Shown here piece after piece: positions 8,410 through 16,762 of a stretch of 64,000 nt of DNA. The DNA is taken from contig NZ_JAHRID010000001.1 in NCBI RefSeq assembly GCF_019100565.1, positions 558,001 through 622,000 on the forward strand, given 5' to 3'. The stretch is from Arsukibacterium indicum. Lineage in GTDB: Bacteria; Pseudomonadota; Gammaproteobacteria; Enterobacterales; Alteromonadaceae. Every line of letters starts with the position of its first letter. The stretch's first letter is position 1. Below the pieces are notes generated by a model. The model had not been told where the DNA came from and did not search any database. It saw only the letters and a program-made list of their open reading frames with translations. A program made the position numbers and the translations under genes.

Positions 8410-9993
8410 TTAATTAGGTGAACCTGCCAATGGGGTCAATAAATAGGGAAACTCACTGTTCAGCATAGAGGCATTTAACGGTGCACCGTCAGTGAAGGGA
8501 ACATTACCTACGGGTGCGTCCTCAGGCATACAGTAACCGAGGTTGGTCGGTATGCCATTAACCGGAATGTCATGACACAGTGCACCCATTACTACCCGTA
8601 GTGCAATATCCACTACATCGTCGCCCGGACGACGACCGTTAGGGAACCCAGCCAGATCATTACCAGCGACACCAAATGGCGATTGCATAGCTGCTGGTTT
8701 GGCCGGAATTGCAGTATTTAGCCGCAACATTTCTGATGGCGTTACCGTTGCTAACTGATTAACACCTGCAACCCCCGTCAGGAATGCATTGACTAAATCC
8801 AGACGTGGAAAGTTTGACGGTGCCAAATCTTGTATGTCAGTACCTAGCGTACTATTTACCGCATCTCTGAACAGAATATTTAACAGTGCAGGCAGGCTGG
8901 GATGAGTTACGTAATCAGCAAACTGGCCATCAGCTGAAGGTTTACTGCTGTTAAATTTATCTTTATCGGCCAAACCGATTACCAGTTCATTGACCAGCGG
9001 GTTGCTCAACCGTGAAACCTGAACAAGGGCACCGCCAGCCACTTCCGGCCGTTCAAACGTCGCATTAGGATTTAAAATTCGGGCCTGAGGTAAGCTGGCT
9101 GTTGTCCAGGCGCCCACTACACCATTGCCACTACCGGTAATGCAGCTTGCAGGTACTTCAACTGCCAGAGACGTAACGTTTTTATCACGCAAGTCATCAT
9201 TCGCACTGCTTTGGGTAATACCACCCGGAAAGCCGCCGCCATCGCCAGCACCCGGTGCACTATCACCTTCAACCGGTACGTAATTTACCAAATCAAAGGT
9301 TTCACCAAGGTTTACCACAAAAGGGTCTTTGCGTTGGCCAACAAAGATCCGGGCTGAGGTTTCACAGCCAGGCATCGTAACATCATAGACATACTGGTCA
9401 GCATAAGCCTGATACTCAGTGGCGCTGGTAAAGGTTTTTGTACCAACAAAGTCATAAGGCTTGGTGAAGTGCATCGCACCATCCCCCGGCATTAACATGT
9501 TGCTACTGCTGCCGCTTGTCAGCTCTACCGTATAATTTTCGATAAAATTAAGCGCAGCACTGCTGCCACTGCTGATACCGCCCACATTTTTCAGCGGTAC
9601 CGCCACCATCCGTTGATTACCTTCTGGCCCAATTGGTAATTCAACACCGGCACCTTCATTGGCCAGAGAGTTTTTAAAGCGGAAGTTAAAACTCATGTTC
9701 GGCATTGCGTCGCCATCATTGTCAATATGAATGCTGTACACTGCTGATGGGTCCATCGCAAAATAATTTGGCCCGCCATACGCATCCTGCAAAGGAATAT
9801 AATTGGCGATAAGCGTGACATAACCTTCACGGCCCGTTTCGTAACTGTTAAAAATATAAAAATCAGTCGCATCCACCGTTGGTGAGCGGGTAATACTGGG
9901 CGCTTCACGGTGGCTTGATGCCTGCACATCACTGACAATAATTGCCGCACTTAGGGCTGATGTAACCGCCACAAATAACATTGAACGTTGCAT
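8410..9993 (-). CDS. DUF4331 family secreted protein, first gene of the ECF-controlled operon
   Basis: A 527-residue protein with a signal peptide (cleavage after DVQA, residue 25) and the family's diagnostic start SSHREAPSITRSPTVDATDFY. Further on come DNDGDAMPNMSFNFRF and repeated hydrophilic blocks, then a C-terminal part with few cysteines (a C..C pair near residues 477-490). DUF4331 proteins are secreted and of unknown function. It is the promoter-proximal gene of a five-gene run to 4179, with an ECF-type promoter motif (10032-10059) about 40 bases upstream. Confidence 0.85.
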   Translation of the reverse strand: MQRSMLFVAVTSALSAAIIVSDVQASSHREAPSITRSPTVDATDFYIFNSYETGREGYVTLIANYIPLQDAYGGPNYFAMDPSAVYSIHIDNDGDAMPNMSFNFRFKNSLANEGAGVELPIGPEGNQRMVAVPLKNVGGISSGSSAALNFIENYTVELTSGSSSNMLMPGDGAMHFTKPYDFVGTKTFTSATEYQAYADQYVYDVTMPGCETSARIFVGQRKDPFVVNLGETFDLVNYVPVEGDSAPGAGDGGGFPGGITQSSANDDLRDKNVTSLAVEVPASCITGSGNGVVGAWTTASLPQARILNPNATFERPEVAGGALVQVSRLSNPLVNELVIGLADKDKFNSSKPSADGQFADYVTHPSLPALLNILFRDAVNSTLGTDIQDLAPSNFPRLDLVNAFLTGVAGVNQLATVTPSEMLRLNTAIPAKPAAMQSPFGVAGNDLAGFPNGRRPGDDVVDIALRVVMGALCHDIPVNGIPTNLGYCMPEDAPVGNVPFTDGAPLNASMLNSEFPYLLTPLAGSPN

Positions 9994-10031
9994 AACCTGG
10001 ATCCTTTTTTAATTGAAGTTGCAACCCAGTA

Positions 10032-10059
10032 ACGACTCAGCATTGTTAGTGGATGCAGC
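10032..10059 (-). promoter_or_regulatory. Predicted ECF-sigma promoter of the DUF4331 operon
   Basis: On the minus strand GCTGCATCCA (10050-10059) is followed after exactly 14 bases by TCGT (10032-10035). The same two blocks with the same spacing stand before the ECF sigma gene at 11372-11399. CATCC-type -35 and CGT-type -10 elements are typical of ECF sigma factors. A start site near 10025 would leave a leader of about 30 bases before the DUF4331 ATG. Confidence 0.75.
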
Positions 10060-10075
10060 TAATTAAAAAAAACGC

Positions 10076-10100
10076 AAAAAAAAACCGCCGCAGCGGTTTT
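10076..10100 (-). terminator. Rho-independent terminator after the sigma/anti-sigma genes
   Basis: Minus strand: AAAACCGC, loop TGCG, GCGGTTTT, then five more T. It lies 26 bases past the anti-sigma stop and just upstream of the DUF4331 promoter, separating the regulatory pair from its presumed target operon. Confidence 0.85.
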
Positions 10101-10125
10101 TTACGTTAACAGACGATATCTGAAA

Positions 10126-10800
10126 TCAGATTGCGATAATCTCAGCAGTGAATAACACCGGCCCGGTTGGCAGGCCGGTAGGCGAGCCTCCCCGCGGCTC
10201 GAAGCTCACTGCCAGTGCGGCGATATCAATACCCAATGCTGCGGAAGGCCATTGCACTGTTGTTTCGCCTTGCTGTGGTAAAATGCCAAGTGACACAGGT
10301 GGCTGACCATCCGCCGGCAACATCCAGAGCTGATAATCATTTTCAGTGGCTGCAGTTACCGCTGCCGTCGCCTTTAATACCAGCTGCTGCTCCTGCCGTG
10401 ATACCAGCCACAGCGCTTTGGCTTCAGCGGTTTGAATAATCGCCACTTCAGTTTTCACCGGTGCGGTTGAGATTGGCTGCAAAAATATTACTGCCAGCAT
10501 TACACAGGCTGCCGCTGCCAGACTAAACCAAAGCGGCCTGCTACTGCGACTGACCACAGGCTCCTGGGCCAGCCAGCCTAAACGGCGCTGGATGTTCTGC
10601 CATACCTCAGCTCGTGGAGAAGTAGCGGGTAACGAGGCAGCCAGTGGATTTAAATGCTGCTCCCAACGCCATACAGTGCTGCGTACCTGACTGTTGGTAG
10701 CAATTAACCGTTGAAATCGCATTCTTGCCTTGCCACGCATCCCGCCCAACACAAAGTTAACTGCCAGCGCATCCAGCCTTTGTTGTAGTAAATAGTTCAT
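10126..10800 (-). CDS. RskA-type anti-sigma factor
   Basis: A 224-residue single-pass membrane protein. The N-terminal 75 residues (LAVNFVLGGMRGKARMRFQRL..) resemble the sigma-binding domain of RskA-class anti-sigma factors and lack a zinc-finger HxxxCxxC motif. A transmembrane helix spans about residues 88-107 (PLWFSLAAAACVMLAVIFLQ). The periplasmic C-terminal part (YQLWMLPADGQPPVSLG..) matches the RskA C-terminal domain pattern. It overlaps the sigma gene by 4 bases, the usual translational coupling of a sigma and its inhibitor. It should hold the ECF sigma inactive until an envelope signal arrives. Confidence 0.85.
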   Translation of the reverse strand: MNYLLQQRLDALAVNFVLGGMRGKARMRFQRLIATNSQVRSTVWRWEQHLNPLAASLPATSPRAEVWQNIQRRLGWLAQEPVVSRSSRPLWFSLAAAACVMLAVIFLQPISTAPVKTEVAIIQTAEAKALWLVSRQEQQLVLKATAAVTAATENDYQLWMLPADGQPPVSLGILPQQGETTVQWPSAALGIDIAALAVSFEPRGGSPTGLPTGPVLFTAEIIAI

Positions 10801-11339
10801 CCTTCAAGGCACCTCTTTAACTGGGTTAAACCACGACGGATCCAGCTTTTTACGGTGCCGAGCGGCGAGCCGGTATGCTCGGTAATTTCGTGATGGCTCA
10901 GGCCGTTTAAGTAAGCCAGCTGAATAGACTGACGCTGCTCTGGTACCAGCGCCTCCATACATTCATCTAACTTAACCTTTTCCCTGGTTAAGCCCAGTAC
11001 CTCCCCCGGCTTTATCTCTGCCGTTAAATCATCAGTCACGTCAATATGTTCAGCTTTAATCCGACGCGACTTTAACAAATCAAGCGCCCGGTAGCGGGTA
11101 ATGCTAATCATCCAGGTCATCACCGTACCTTTATCTGCATGGTAATCTGCCGCGTTATGCCAGATCCTGACAAAGGCATCCTGCAGCACGTCCTCGGCCC
11201 AGTCGTGCCGGCGCAGCAGGTGCAGTGATACTGAAAATAGCTTTCCTGAACAAGCCTGATATAATTTTTCAAAGGCGGAGCGATTACCATTGGCTGTAGC
11301 GTAAAGCCACTCCAACAATTGTTGTTGCGATGTTTCCAT
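10797..11339 (-). CDS. ECF-family RNA polymerase sigma factor (SigK/RskA class)
   Basis: A 180-residue group 4 sigma factor. Region 2 spans about residues 22-90 (LFSVSLHLLRRHDWAEDVLQDAFVRIW, the core-binding DAF motif), and region 4 about 125-175 (ALVPEQRQSIQLAYLNGLSHHEITEHTG.. helix-turn-helix). There is no sigma 1.1 or 3 domain. The adjoining RskA-type anti-sigma places it near the SigK class. An upstream motif identical to that of the DUF4331 operon points to autoregulation and to one shared target operon. Confidence 0.92.
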   Translation of the reverse strand: METSQQQLLEWLYATANGNRSAFEKLYQACSGKLFSVSLHLLRRHDWAEDVLQDAFVRIWHNAADYHADKGTVMTWMISITRYRALDLLKSRRIKAEHIDVTDDLTAEIKPGEVLGLTREKVKLDECMEALVPEQRQSIQLAYLNGLSHHEITEHTGSPLGTVKSWIRRGLTQLKRCLEG

Positions 11340-11371
11340 GTCAAATTCCTTGTTTTTGTTCTTTTTAAACT

Positions 11372-11399
11372 ACGAGCGAATTTATTAAATGGATGCAGC
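11372..11399 (-). promoter_or_regulatory. Predicted autoregulated ECF promoter of the sigma gene
   Basis: Minus strand GCTGCATCCA (11390-11399), 14 bases, TCGT (11372-11375). Block sequence and spacing are identical to the site at 10032-10059, while the intervening bases differ. The predicted start near 11365 leaves about 25 bases to the sigma ATG. Such self-recognition is usual for ECF genes. Confidence 0.75.
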
Positions 11400-11471
11400 C
11401 GCACAATTCTGCCCTTCCTTTTTTGTACGAGCCCTTTATGCTTAGCACACAATCCATTAAATGAGTAATGC

Positions 11472-12521
11472 ATGCGTATTTGTTTTCTGATGTACCCGTG
11501 GGAAAAAGTGATGCCGGATGGTGACAGCACCATCCGGATGATCCATGAGGCAGTAAGCCGTGGCCACAGCGTAGCCATTACCCACGCTAACAATCTGACG
11601 GTGCGGGATAGTATTGCAATGGCCTTTTGTAAAGTCGTGATAAAAGGTCAGAAAATCTCCAGCAATATCGCCAGCTTTTACCAGAAAGTAGAATTTAACC
11701 AGCAAAAACTGCCATTAGCTGCCTTCGATGCCATTTTTGTCAGGCTGAATCCACCACTTGATCCGATTGTGCTGAATTTTCTCGACTCCGTGCGGGAAGA
11801 TACTTTTATCATGAATGATTTAGATGGCATTCGAATCGCCAATAATAAAATGTATACCGCCTCCCTGCACGACCCGGCCAACGAGTTTATTCCGGTCACT
11901 CATGTCTCTAAAAACAAAGATTACCTGGCCCGGGTCTTGGCAGAATCCGCCAACGACAAAATGATTTTAAAACCGCTTAATGGCTATGGCGGTAAAGGCG
12001 TTATCGTCATGGAAAAATCAGCAGTGCAAAGCGCCCGCTCATTGCTGGATTTTTATATTGGTGATGGTGATAAAGGCAACTACGTTATCCTACAGGAATA
12101 TGTTGAGGGGGCTGAGCTTGGTGATATTCGGATCCTGATGTTAAACGGCAAAGCCATCGGCGCGATGCGACGCATTCCACCAGCAGACGATATGCGATCC
12201 AATGTCCATGCCGGTGGCACTGTGGTAAAACATCAGCTAACAGAACAAGAAAAAAAGCTATGCGCCCATATTGGCCCGAAGCTGGCACGGGACGGCTTAT
12301 TTTTTGCCGGTATTGATGTTATCAACGGTAAGCTGATTGAAGTTAATGTAATGAGCCCGGGAGGTATTGCCCGAATTAACCGACTTAACAAAGTCCGACT
12401 TCAAGAAAAGGTAATTGATTTTATTGAAAATATTGTCATAAGCAAGCAGGGCGTTTCGCCACGCAAACAAGTTTTTCAACCGTTACTGGCGGCAGCTGAA
12501 TTACACATTGATCTTAAGTAA
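11472..12521 (+). CDS. Glutathione-synthetase-like ATP-grasp ligase
   Basis: A 349-residue protein that aligns by eye with GshB along its length: an N-terminal domain with FVRLNPPLDP (cf. the MRKDPPFD motif), then the ATP-grasp fold with MILKPLNGYGGKGV near residue 160, LQEYVEGAELGDIRILMLNG and the metal-binding end IEVNVMSPGGI. It is about 30 residues longer than E. coli GshB. It may be the true glutathione synthetase or a paralogue adding another amino acid to a thiol peptide. It diverges from the ECF sigma gene and has only a weak ribosome-binding site. No gshA-like gene is in the window. Confidence 0.75.
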   Translation: MRICFLMYPWEKVMPDGDSTIRMIHEAVSRGHSVAITHANNLTVRDSIAMAFCKVVIKGQKISSNIASFYQKVEFNQQKLPLAAFDAIFVRLNPPLDPIVLNFLDSVREDTFIMNDLDGIRIANNKMYTASLHDPANEFIPVTHVSKNKDYLARVLAESANDKMILKPLNGYGGKGVIVMEKSAVQSARSLLDFYIGDGDKGNYVILQEYVEGAELGDIRILMLNGKAIGAMRRIPPADDMRSNVHAGGTVVKHQLTEQEKKLCAHIGPKLARDGLFFAGIDVINGKLIEVNVMSPGGIARINRLNKVRLQEKVIDFIENIVISKQGVSPRKQVFQPLLAAAELHIDLK

Positions 12522-12607
12522 AATTTTTTTATCGTAAAATTAAAAAAAATTCACTGTCGTATCTGGCGAAATAACGGTAAATAGGCAAAAAAACGGAGGT
12601 ATTGTCT

Positions 12608-12790
12608 ATGTTGTTAGCTGTTAACCCTGAAGTAGAAGAAGACGATCTGGCGACTGACATCGAACTGCGTAAAGAGGTCAGTAAAGACAGTAAGGCAAAA
12701 CAAAAGTACGAAGCACGCCGGCGAATTGATGATTTAATGGAGCAAAAACGCTTGCGTCAGTTGCTTGATGACTGGGAGCTGGATGACTAA
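12608..12790 (+). CDS. Small PA3496-family putative envelope integrity protein
   Basis: A 60-residue acidic, helical protein. A strong GGAGGT ribosome-binding site at 12595-12600 lies 7 bases before the ATG at 12608, which decides this start over an upstream TTG. The C-terminal block RRRIDDLMEQKRLRQLLDDW matches what I remember of the PA3496 family of gammaproteobacteria; its role is poorly known. It has no membrane segment or signal peptide. A bidirectional hairpin terminator follows. Confidence 0.7.
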   Translation: MLLAVNPEVEEDDLATDIELRKEVSKDSKAKQKYEARRRIDDLMEQKRLRQLLDDWELDD

Positions 12791-12838
12791 CGTCATCCGC
12801 TACAGGACCAGCGCAGTGTAACCGGTTTGAGGACACAA

Positions 12839-12860
12839 AAAAGGTGCCGAAGCACCTTTT
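12839..12860. terminator. Bidirectional terminator between the small protein gene and folE
   Basis: A perfect stem AAAAGGTGC / GCACCTTTT with a CGAA tetraloop. A-runs and T-runs on both sides allow it to work on either strand between the convergent genes. Confidence 0.85.
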
Positions 12861-12906
12861 CTGATTTTGTTACCATTTGCTGTTACTGGCGAGCCGGAAT
12901 TATCTG

Positions 12907-13551
12907 CTAGTAGCGGGCTAAAAACTCAGCGCGGGTACGGCCGTCATCCTTAAAAATACCGCCAAGTGCTGTGGTCTGGGTTTTAGAATTCATATCCATC
13001 ACACCCCGCGATTTTACGCAGTAATGAACGGCTTCCATGGTCACTGCTACATCATTCGTCTGCAGTAAAGTTTGCAGCGCCAGTAAAATTTGCTGGGTTA
13101 GCCGTTCCTGCACTTGTGGGCGCTGAGCAAAAAACCGGACAATACGGTTGATTTTTGACAAGCCAATGATTCTGCCCTGCGGAATGTATGCTACGGTTGC
13201 ATTGCCATCAATAGTCACAAAATGGTGCTCACAGGTGCTGGTAAAGCTGATATCTTTTACCTTAACCATTTCCCGAACCTGCATTTTATTTTCTATAAGG
13301 GCAATTTTTGGAAAGTTCTTGTAGTTAAGACCGCCAAAAATTTCGTCAACGTACATTTTTGCAATGCGGTGTGGGGTTTCACTTAAACTGTCGTCGGTTA
13401 AGTCCAGACCCAGAGCACTGACAACCTCGGTCATCAGTTGCGAAATTTTCTGATACTTTTCATCTCTGGACAGGCCATTGTCCAACATTGGCGTTTCCAA
13501 CCCCTGGGCTTCAAGTGCGCTGCGCACTGCAATTGCTTCATCTGACAACAT
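12907..13551 (-). CDS. folE: GTP cyclohydrolase I, type IA
   Basis: A 214-residue enzyme that converts GTP to 7,8-dihydroneopterin triphosphate, the first step to tetrahydrofolate and pterins. The zinc site is visible as [13 protein letters not shown] and [11 protein letters not shown], and the signature [25 protein letters not shown] is intact. Length fits the family (E. coli 222). A pterin cofactor is needed by the phenylalanine hydroxylase at 56692, though that need is not evidence of co-regulation. Confidence 0.96.
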   Translation of the reverse strand: MLSDEAIAVRSALEAQGLETPMLDNGLSRDEKYQKISQLMTEVVSALGLDLTDDSLSETPHRIAKMYVDEIFGGLNYKNFPKIALIENKMQVREMVKVKDISFTSTCEHHFVTIDGNATVAYIPQGRIIGLSKINRIVRFFAQRPQVQERLTQQILLALQTLLQTNDVAVTMEAVHYCVKSRGVMDMNSKTQTTALGGIFKDDGRTRAEFLARY

Positions 13552-13664
13552 AGTTTGAATCCAACTAAGGTAATGTCACACTTTTACGACAAAACAAAAC
13601 CTTTAGTTTAGTAATTAATAAAACTTTATTAGCTCACTGCTTGCATTTTGGGAGCAAGGTACAG

Positions 13665-14018
13665 TTACTGCACTCTTGCTAACGATTCCAGTAATTCTCT
13701 TGGCTCTACTTCGGGGCCATTTAATGACTCATCCCAGTTAGTGCCAATTAATACGCCATCTTCGTACATTTCTTTTAACCAACCTTCACAAAACACGTCC
13801 AGCGGAATAGCTTCCGGCTTGTAGTCTGCCCATTCATCAGAACAATGTGCCTGTGCATCGGCTTTGTTCGACCAGAACGGCATCACATCAGTTTCTTCAA
13901 ACTCGACAGACTCGACAACCAGTAAATCTTCGCCGTCGGCCAGGGTCCAGACCACACCATGGGTTTTGGCTTCTTCAACAAATTTCTGATAACTCGGATC
14001 GTGTTCAAACTCGGCCAT
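13665..14018 (-). CDS. DUF2750 domain protein
   Basis: A 117-residue acidic cytoplasmic protein without signal peptide or membrane helix. The block EDVMPFWSN-like segment (TDVMPFWSNKADAQAHC), together with IPLDVFCEGWLKEMYEDGVLIGTNW, is characteristic of DUF2750, a family of unknown function. An AGGT ribosome-binding site precedes the ATG. It lies 113 bases upstream of folE on the same strand with no terminator between, so the two may share a transcript. Confidence 0.8.
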   Translation of the reverse strand: MAEFEHDPSYQKFVEEAKTHGVVWTLADGEDLLVVESVEFEETDVMPFWSNKADAQAHCSDEWADYKPEAIPLDVFCEGWLKEMYEDGVLIGTNWDESLNGPEVEPRELLESLARVQ

Positions 14019-14175
14019 AACATACCTGCATTTCTTCCGCTAATAATGGCTGCTATTAGAACAGATTTAACGGGTAAAAAGCCATCATTATCGTTGCGCC
14101 AGCCAGCGGCTTTCCCTGATGCATGAAAATAACGTACAATTTGCGTCATCCTCAATAACTGGTAGCAAGAGCACT

Positions 14176-15837
14176 ATGGCGCAATATATTTATTCGATGC
14201 ATCGGGTGTCAAAAGTTGTCCCGCCGAAAAAAACCATCTTAAAAGATATTTCATTGTCGTTTTTCCCGGGAGCCAAAATTGGCGTACTGGGTTTAAACGG
14301 CGCCGGTAAATCAACCCTGCTGCGGATTATGGCCGGCGTTGATACCGAATTTGAAGGTGAAGCCCGGCCATTGGCCGGCACCAAAATTGGCTATTTACCG
14401 CAGGAGCCGGTGCTGGATACCAGCAAAACAGTACGCCAGATTGTCGAAGAAGCAGTCGCTGACGTGAAAGATGCCTTTAGCCGGCTCGATCAGGTTTACG
14501 CTGCATATGCTGAAGAAAATGCTGATTTTGATGCGCTGGCCCGCGAACAAGGTGAACTGGAAGCCCTGATCCAGGCAAAAGACGGTCACAACCTTGAAAA
14601 CACCCTGGAACGGGCGGCCGACGCACTTCGTCTGCCTCCCTGGGATGCCAACATTGGCCATTTGTCAGGCGGTGAGCGGCGCCGCGTAGCAATATGCCGG
14701 TTGTTGCTGGAGCGGCCCGATATGCTGCTGCTGGATGAGCCAACCAACCACCTGGATGCTGAATCAGTCGCCTGGCTCGAGCGCTTCTTGCACGACTATC
14801 CCGGCACTGTGGTTGCCATTACCCACGACCGTTATTTCCTTGATAATGTTGCCGGCTGGATTTTAGAGCTGGACCGTGGCTATGGTATTCCATGGGAAGG
14901 TAACTACTCATCCTGGCTGGAGCAGAAAGAGGCCCGCTTGCAACAGGAAGAAAAAACAGAAAATGCCCGCCAGCGTTCCATTAAACAGGAGCTGGAGTGG
15001 GTACGCACTAACCCCAAAGGCCGCCACGCAAAAAGTAAGGCGCGGATGGCGCGGTTTGAAGAACTGCAAAGCCAGGAGTTTCAGAAACGTAATGAAACTA
15101 ATGAGCTATTTATACCGCCAGGACCAAGACTTGGCGATAAGGTACTGGAAGTCAGTCATTTACGTAAGTCTTTTGCCGACCGGCTGTTAATTAACGATTT
15201 GAGCTTTAGTGTGCCCAAAGGCGCTATTGTTGGTATTATTGGCCCCAATGGTGCCGGTAAATCCACCCTGTTCAAAATGATTACCGGCAGCGAACAACCC
15301 GACAGCGGCAGCATTGAAATTGGTGACACCGTGCAGGTTGCGAGCGTCGATCAGTTCCGCGATAGTATGGATCCGAAGAACACCGTCTGGCAGGAAATTT
15401 CGAACGGCCAGGATGTGCTGCAAATTGGTAATTTTCAGATCCCAAGCCGGGCCTATGTTGGTCGTTTTAATTTCAAAGGCAATGACCAGCAGAAATTTAT
15501 CGGCGAATTGTCCGGTGGTGAGCGCAACCGGGTGCATCTGGCAGCGCTGTTAAAAGCAGGTGGCAATATGTTGCTACTGGATGAACCTACCAACGATTTA
15601 GACGTGGAAACGCTGCGGGCGCTGGAAAATGCCCTGCTCGACTTCCCTGGCTGTGCCATGGTAATTTCGCATGACCGCTGGTTTCTGGACCGGATAGCAA
15701 CCCATATTCTGGATTACCGTGACGAAGGGCAGGTAAACTTTTTTGAAGGTAACTATTCAGACTATGAAGCCTGGCTTAAAGCCACTTATGGCGCCGCAGC
15801 GCTGGAACCACACCGGATAAAATACAAAAAAATATAA
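14176..15837 (+). CDS. ettA: Energy-dependent translational throttle protein EttA (ABC-F)
   Basis: The 553-residue form starting MAQYIYSMHRVSK matches the family's length (E. coli 555). Two ABC domains are present: GLNGAGKST with LSGGERRR and LLLDEPTNHLD, then GPNGAGKST with LSGGERNR and LLLDEPTNDLD, separated by the charged P-site tRNA-interaction motif (about residues 240-310). There are no membrane segments. The protein binds the ribosomal E site and gates elongation according to the ATP/ADP ratio. It is transcribed alone and followed by a hairpin shared with the convergent gene. Confidence 0.96.
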   Translation: MAQYIYSMHRVSKVVPPKKTILKDISLSFFPGAKIGVLGLNGAGKSTLLRIMAGVDTEFEGEARPLAGTKIGYLPQEPVLDTSKTVRQIVEEAVADVKDAFSRLDQVYAAYAEENADFDALAREQGELEALIQAKDGHNLENTLERAADALRLPPWDANIGHLSGGERRRVAICRLLLERPDMLLLDEPTNHLDAESVAWLERFLHDYPGTVVAITHDRYFLDNVAGWILELDRGYGIPWEGNYSSWLEQKEARLQQEEKTENARQRSIKQELEWVRTNPKGRHAKSKARMARFEELQSQEFQKRNETNELFIPPGPRLGDKVLEVSHLRKSFADRLLINDLSFSVPKGAIVGIIGPNGAGKSTLFKMITGSEQPDSGSIEIGDTVQVASVDQFRDSMDPKNTVWQEISNGQDVLQIGNFQIPSRAYVGRFNFKGNDQQKFIGELSGGERNRVHLAALLKAGGNMLLLDEPTNDLDVETLRALENALLDFPGCAMVISHDRWFLDRIATHILDYRDEGQVNFFEGNYSDYEAWLKATYGAAALEPHRIKYKKI

Positions 15838-15844
15838 GCTGACA

Positions 15845-15880
15845 CTGGTAGCCAGATTCCCTGCACGGCCTGGCTACCAG
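15845..15880. terminator. Hairpin between convergent ettA and solute-binding gene
   Basis: Perfect 11-bp arms, CTGGTAGCCAG (15845-15855) and CTGGCTACCAG (15870-15880), with a 14-nt loop. It sits 8 bases after the ettA stop and 16 bases after the convergent gene. The downstream T-run is weak (GGTTTGTTG), so termination efficiency is uncertain. Confidence 0.6.
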
Positions 15881-15895
15881 CCGGTTTGTTGTCAG

Positions 15896-16651
15896 TTAAT
15901 CAAAATCTGAACGCATAACCTTTTTAAAAAGCTCGCTGTCAGCCACCTTTTGGTGTGCCTGTTGCAACGCATTAACCATTTGTGCTGGCATGGTTTTGTT
16001 TGCGGCCAGATAAGTCTGCTGCTCCAGTTCTTTTATTGCAAACTCAAACTTCACATATGCAGGCTCGATAGCAAAGTGTGCCGCCATTGCCGCCAACGCC
16101 ATCGGATCATCAATAATCAAATCTACCTTACCATGCAGCAGTAGCTGCCAGGACTCGGTTATATCCGCAGCAAGTACCAGCTGATCTGGCTGACCAAAAC
16201 CATTCTGCTTTAAAAAAGTTTCAGCAACATCATGGCGTTGTACAGCAATACTGTATTGCTGTGCTTCTGTCAGTGATTTTAGCTGTATATCTTGACGGTG
16301 AGCCAACTTCACAAAGCCAAGCCGGTAGGTGGCAACGGGCCCGATCCATTGAAATTGTGACTCACGTTCGACCGTTCTGGCGATGTTATAAATCAGGGTA
16401 TCGGGTTGCTGTAATGCCATCCTGTAAGCCCTGGCCCACGGATAAATCTCGATGGTGGCGCTGATACCTGCTTGCGACAAGATCGCTTTTACCAGCCGGG
16501 TACTGTAGCCGTCGACCTCACCAGCGATGATAGTTTGGTGTGGAGGCGATATCTCAGTTACCACCTTAAGCTGGCTTACTTGTTGCGCCGAGCCTGACGC
16601 TGCAGCCAGCAATAATCCAACACCAACAAACCAACGGCTAACACTTACCAT
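15896..16651 (-). CDS. Periplasmic solute-binding protein, family 3 (amino-acid-type)
   Basis: A 251-residue protein with a signal peptide (residues 1-23, ending GSAQ) and a two-lobed SBP_bac_3 fold: VVTEISPPHQTIIAGEVDGYSTRLVKAIL near the start, then a PWARAYRMALQQPDTLIYNIART block. The last part forms the second lobe. No ABC permease or ATPase is nearby. Such orphan proteins are frequent in Alteromonadales and may act as extracytoplasmic sensors rather than transporters. The ligand cannot be named. Confidence 0.8.
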   Translation of the reverse strand: MVSVSRWFVGVGLLLAAASGSAQQVSQLKVVTEISPPHQTIIAGEVDGYSTRLVKAILSQAGISATIEIYPWARAYRMALQQPDTLIYNIARTVERESQFQWIGPVATYRLGFVKLAHRQDIQLKSLTEAQQYSIAVQRHDVAETFLKQNGFGQPDQLVLAADITESWQLLLHGKVDLIIDDPMALAAMAAHFAIEPAYVKFEFAIKELEQQTYLAANKTMPAQMVNALQQAHQKVADSELFKKVMRSDFD

Positions 16652-16762
16652 AGTATGCTCTCAGTTAAACACCGGCATTTTACTTATCTGTTATCGCCAG
16701 TTGACAAGCTACAGCTGCCCTGTTGTTATAACGCTACTTTATTGCCAATTCAACACACTTGT

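Noticed and set aside
11120-11593. Minus-strand frame of 157 codons over the sigma gene and its upstream region
   Set aside because: It runs in another frame of the ECF sigma gene and across its promoter, lacks a ribosome-binding site and resembles no protein family.
16655-16762. Longer N-terminus for the DsbA-like protein
   Set aside because: The added 36 residues lack signal-peptide or domain features and would place the lipobox too far inside; the ATG at 16763 fits a lipoprotein better.
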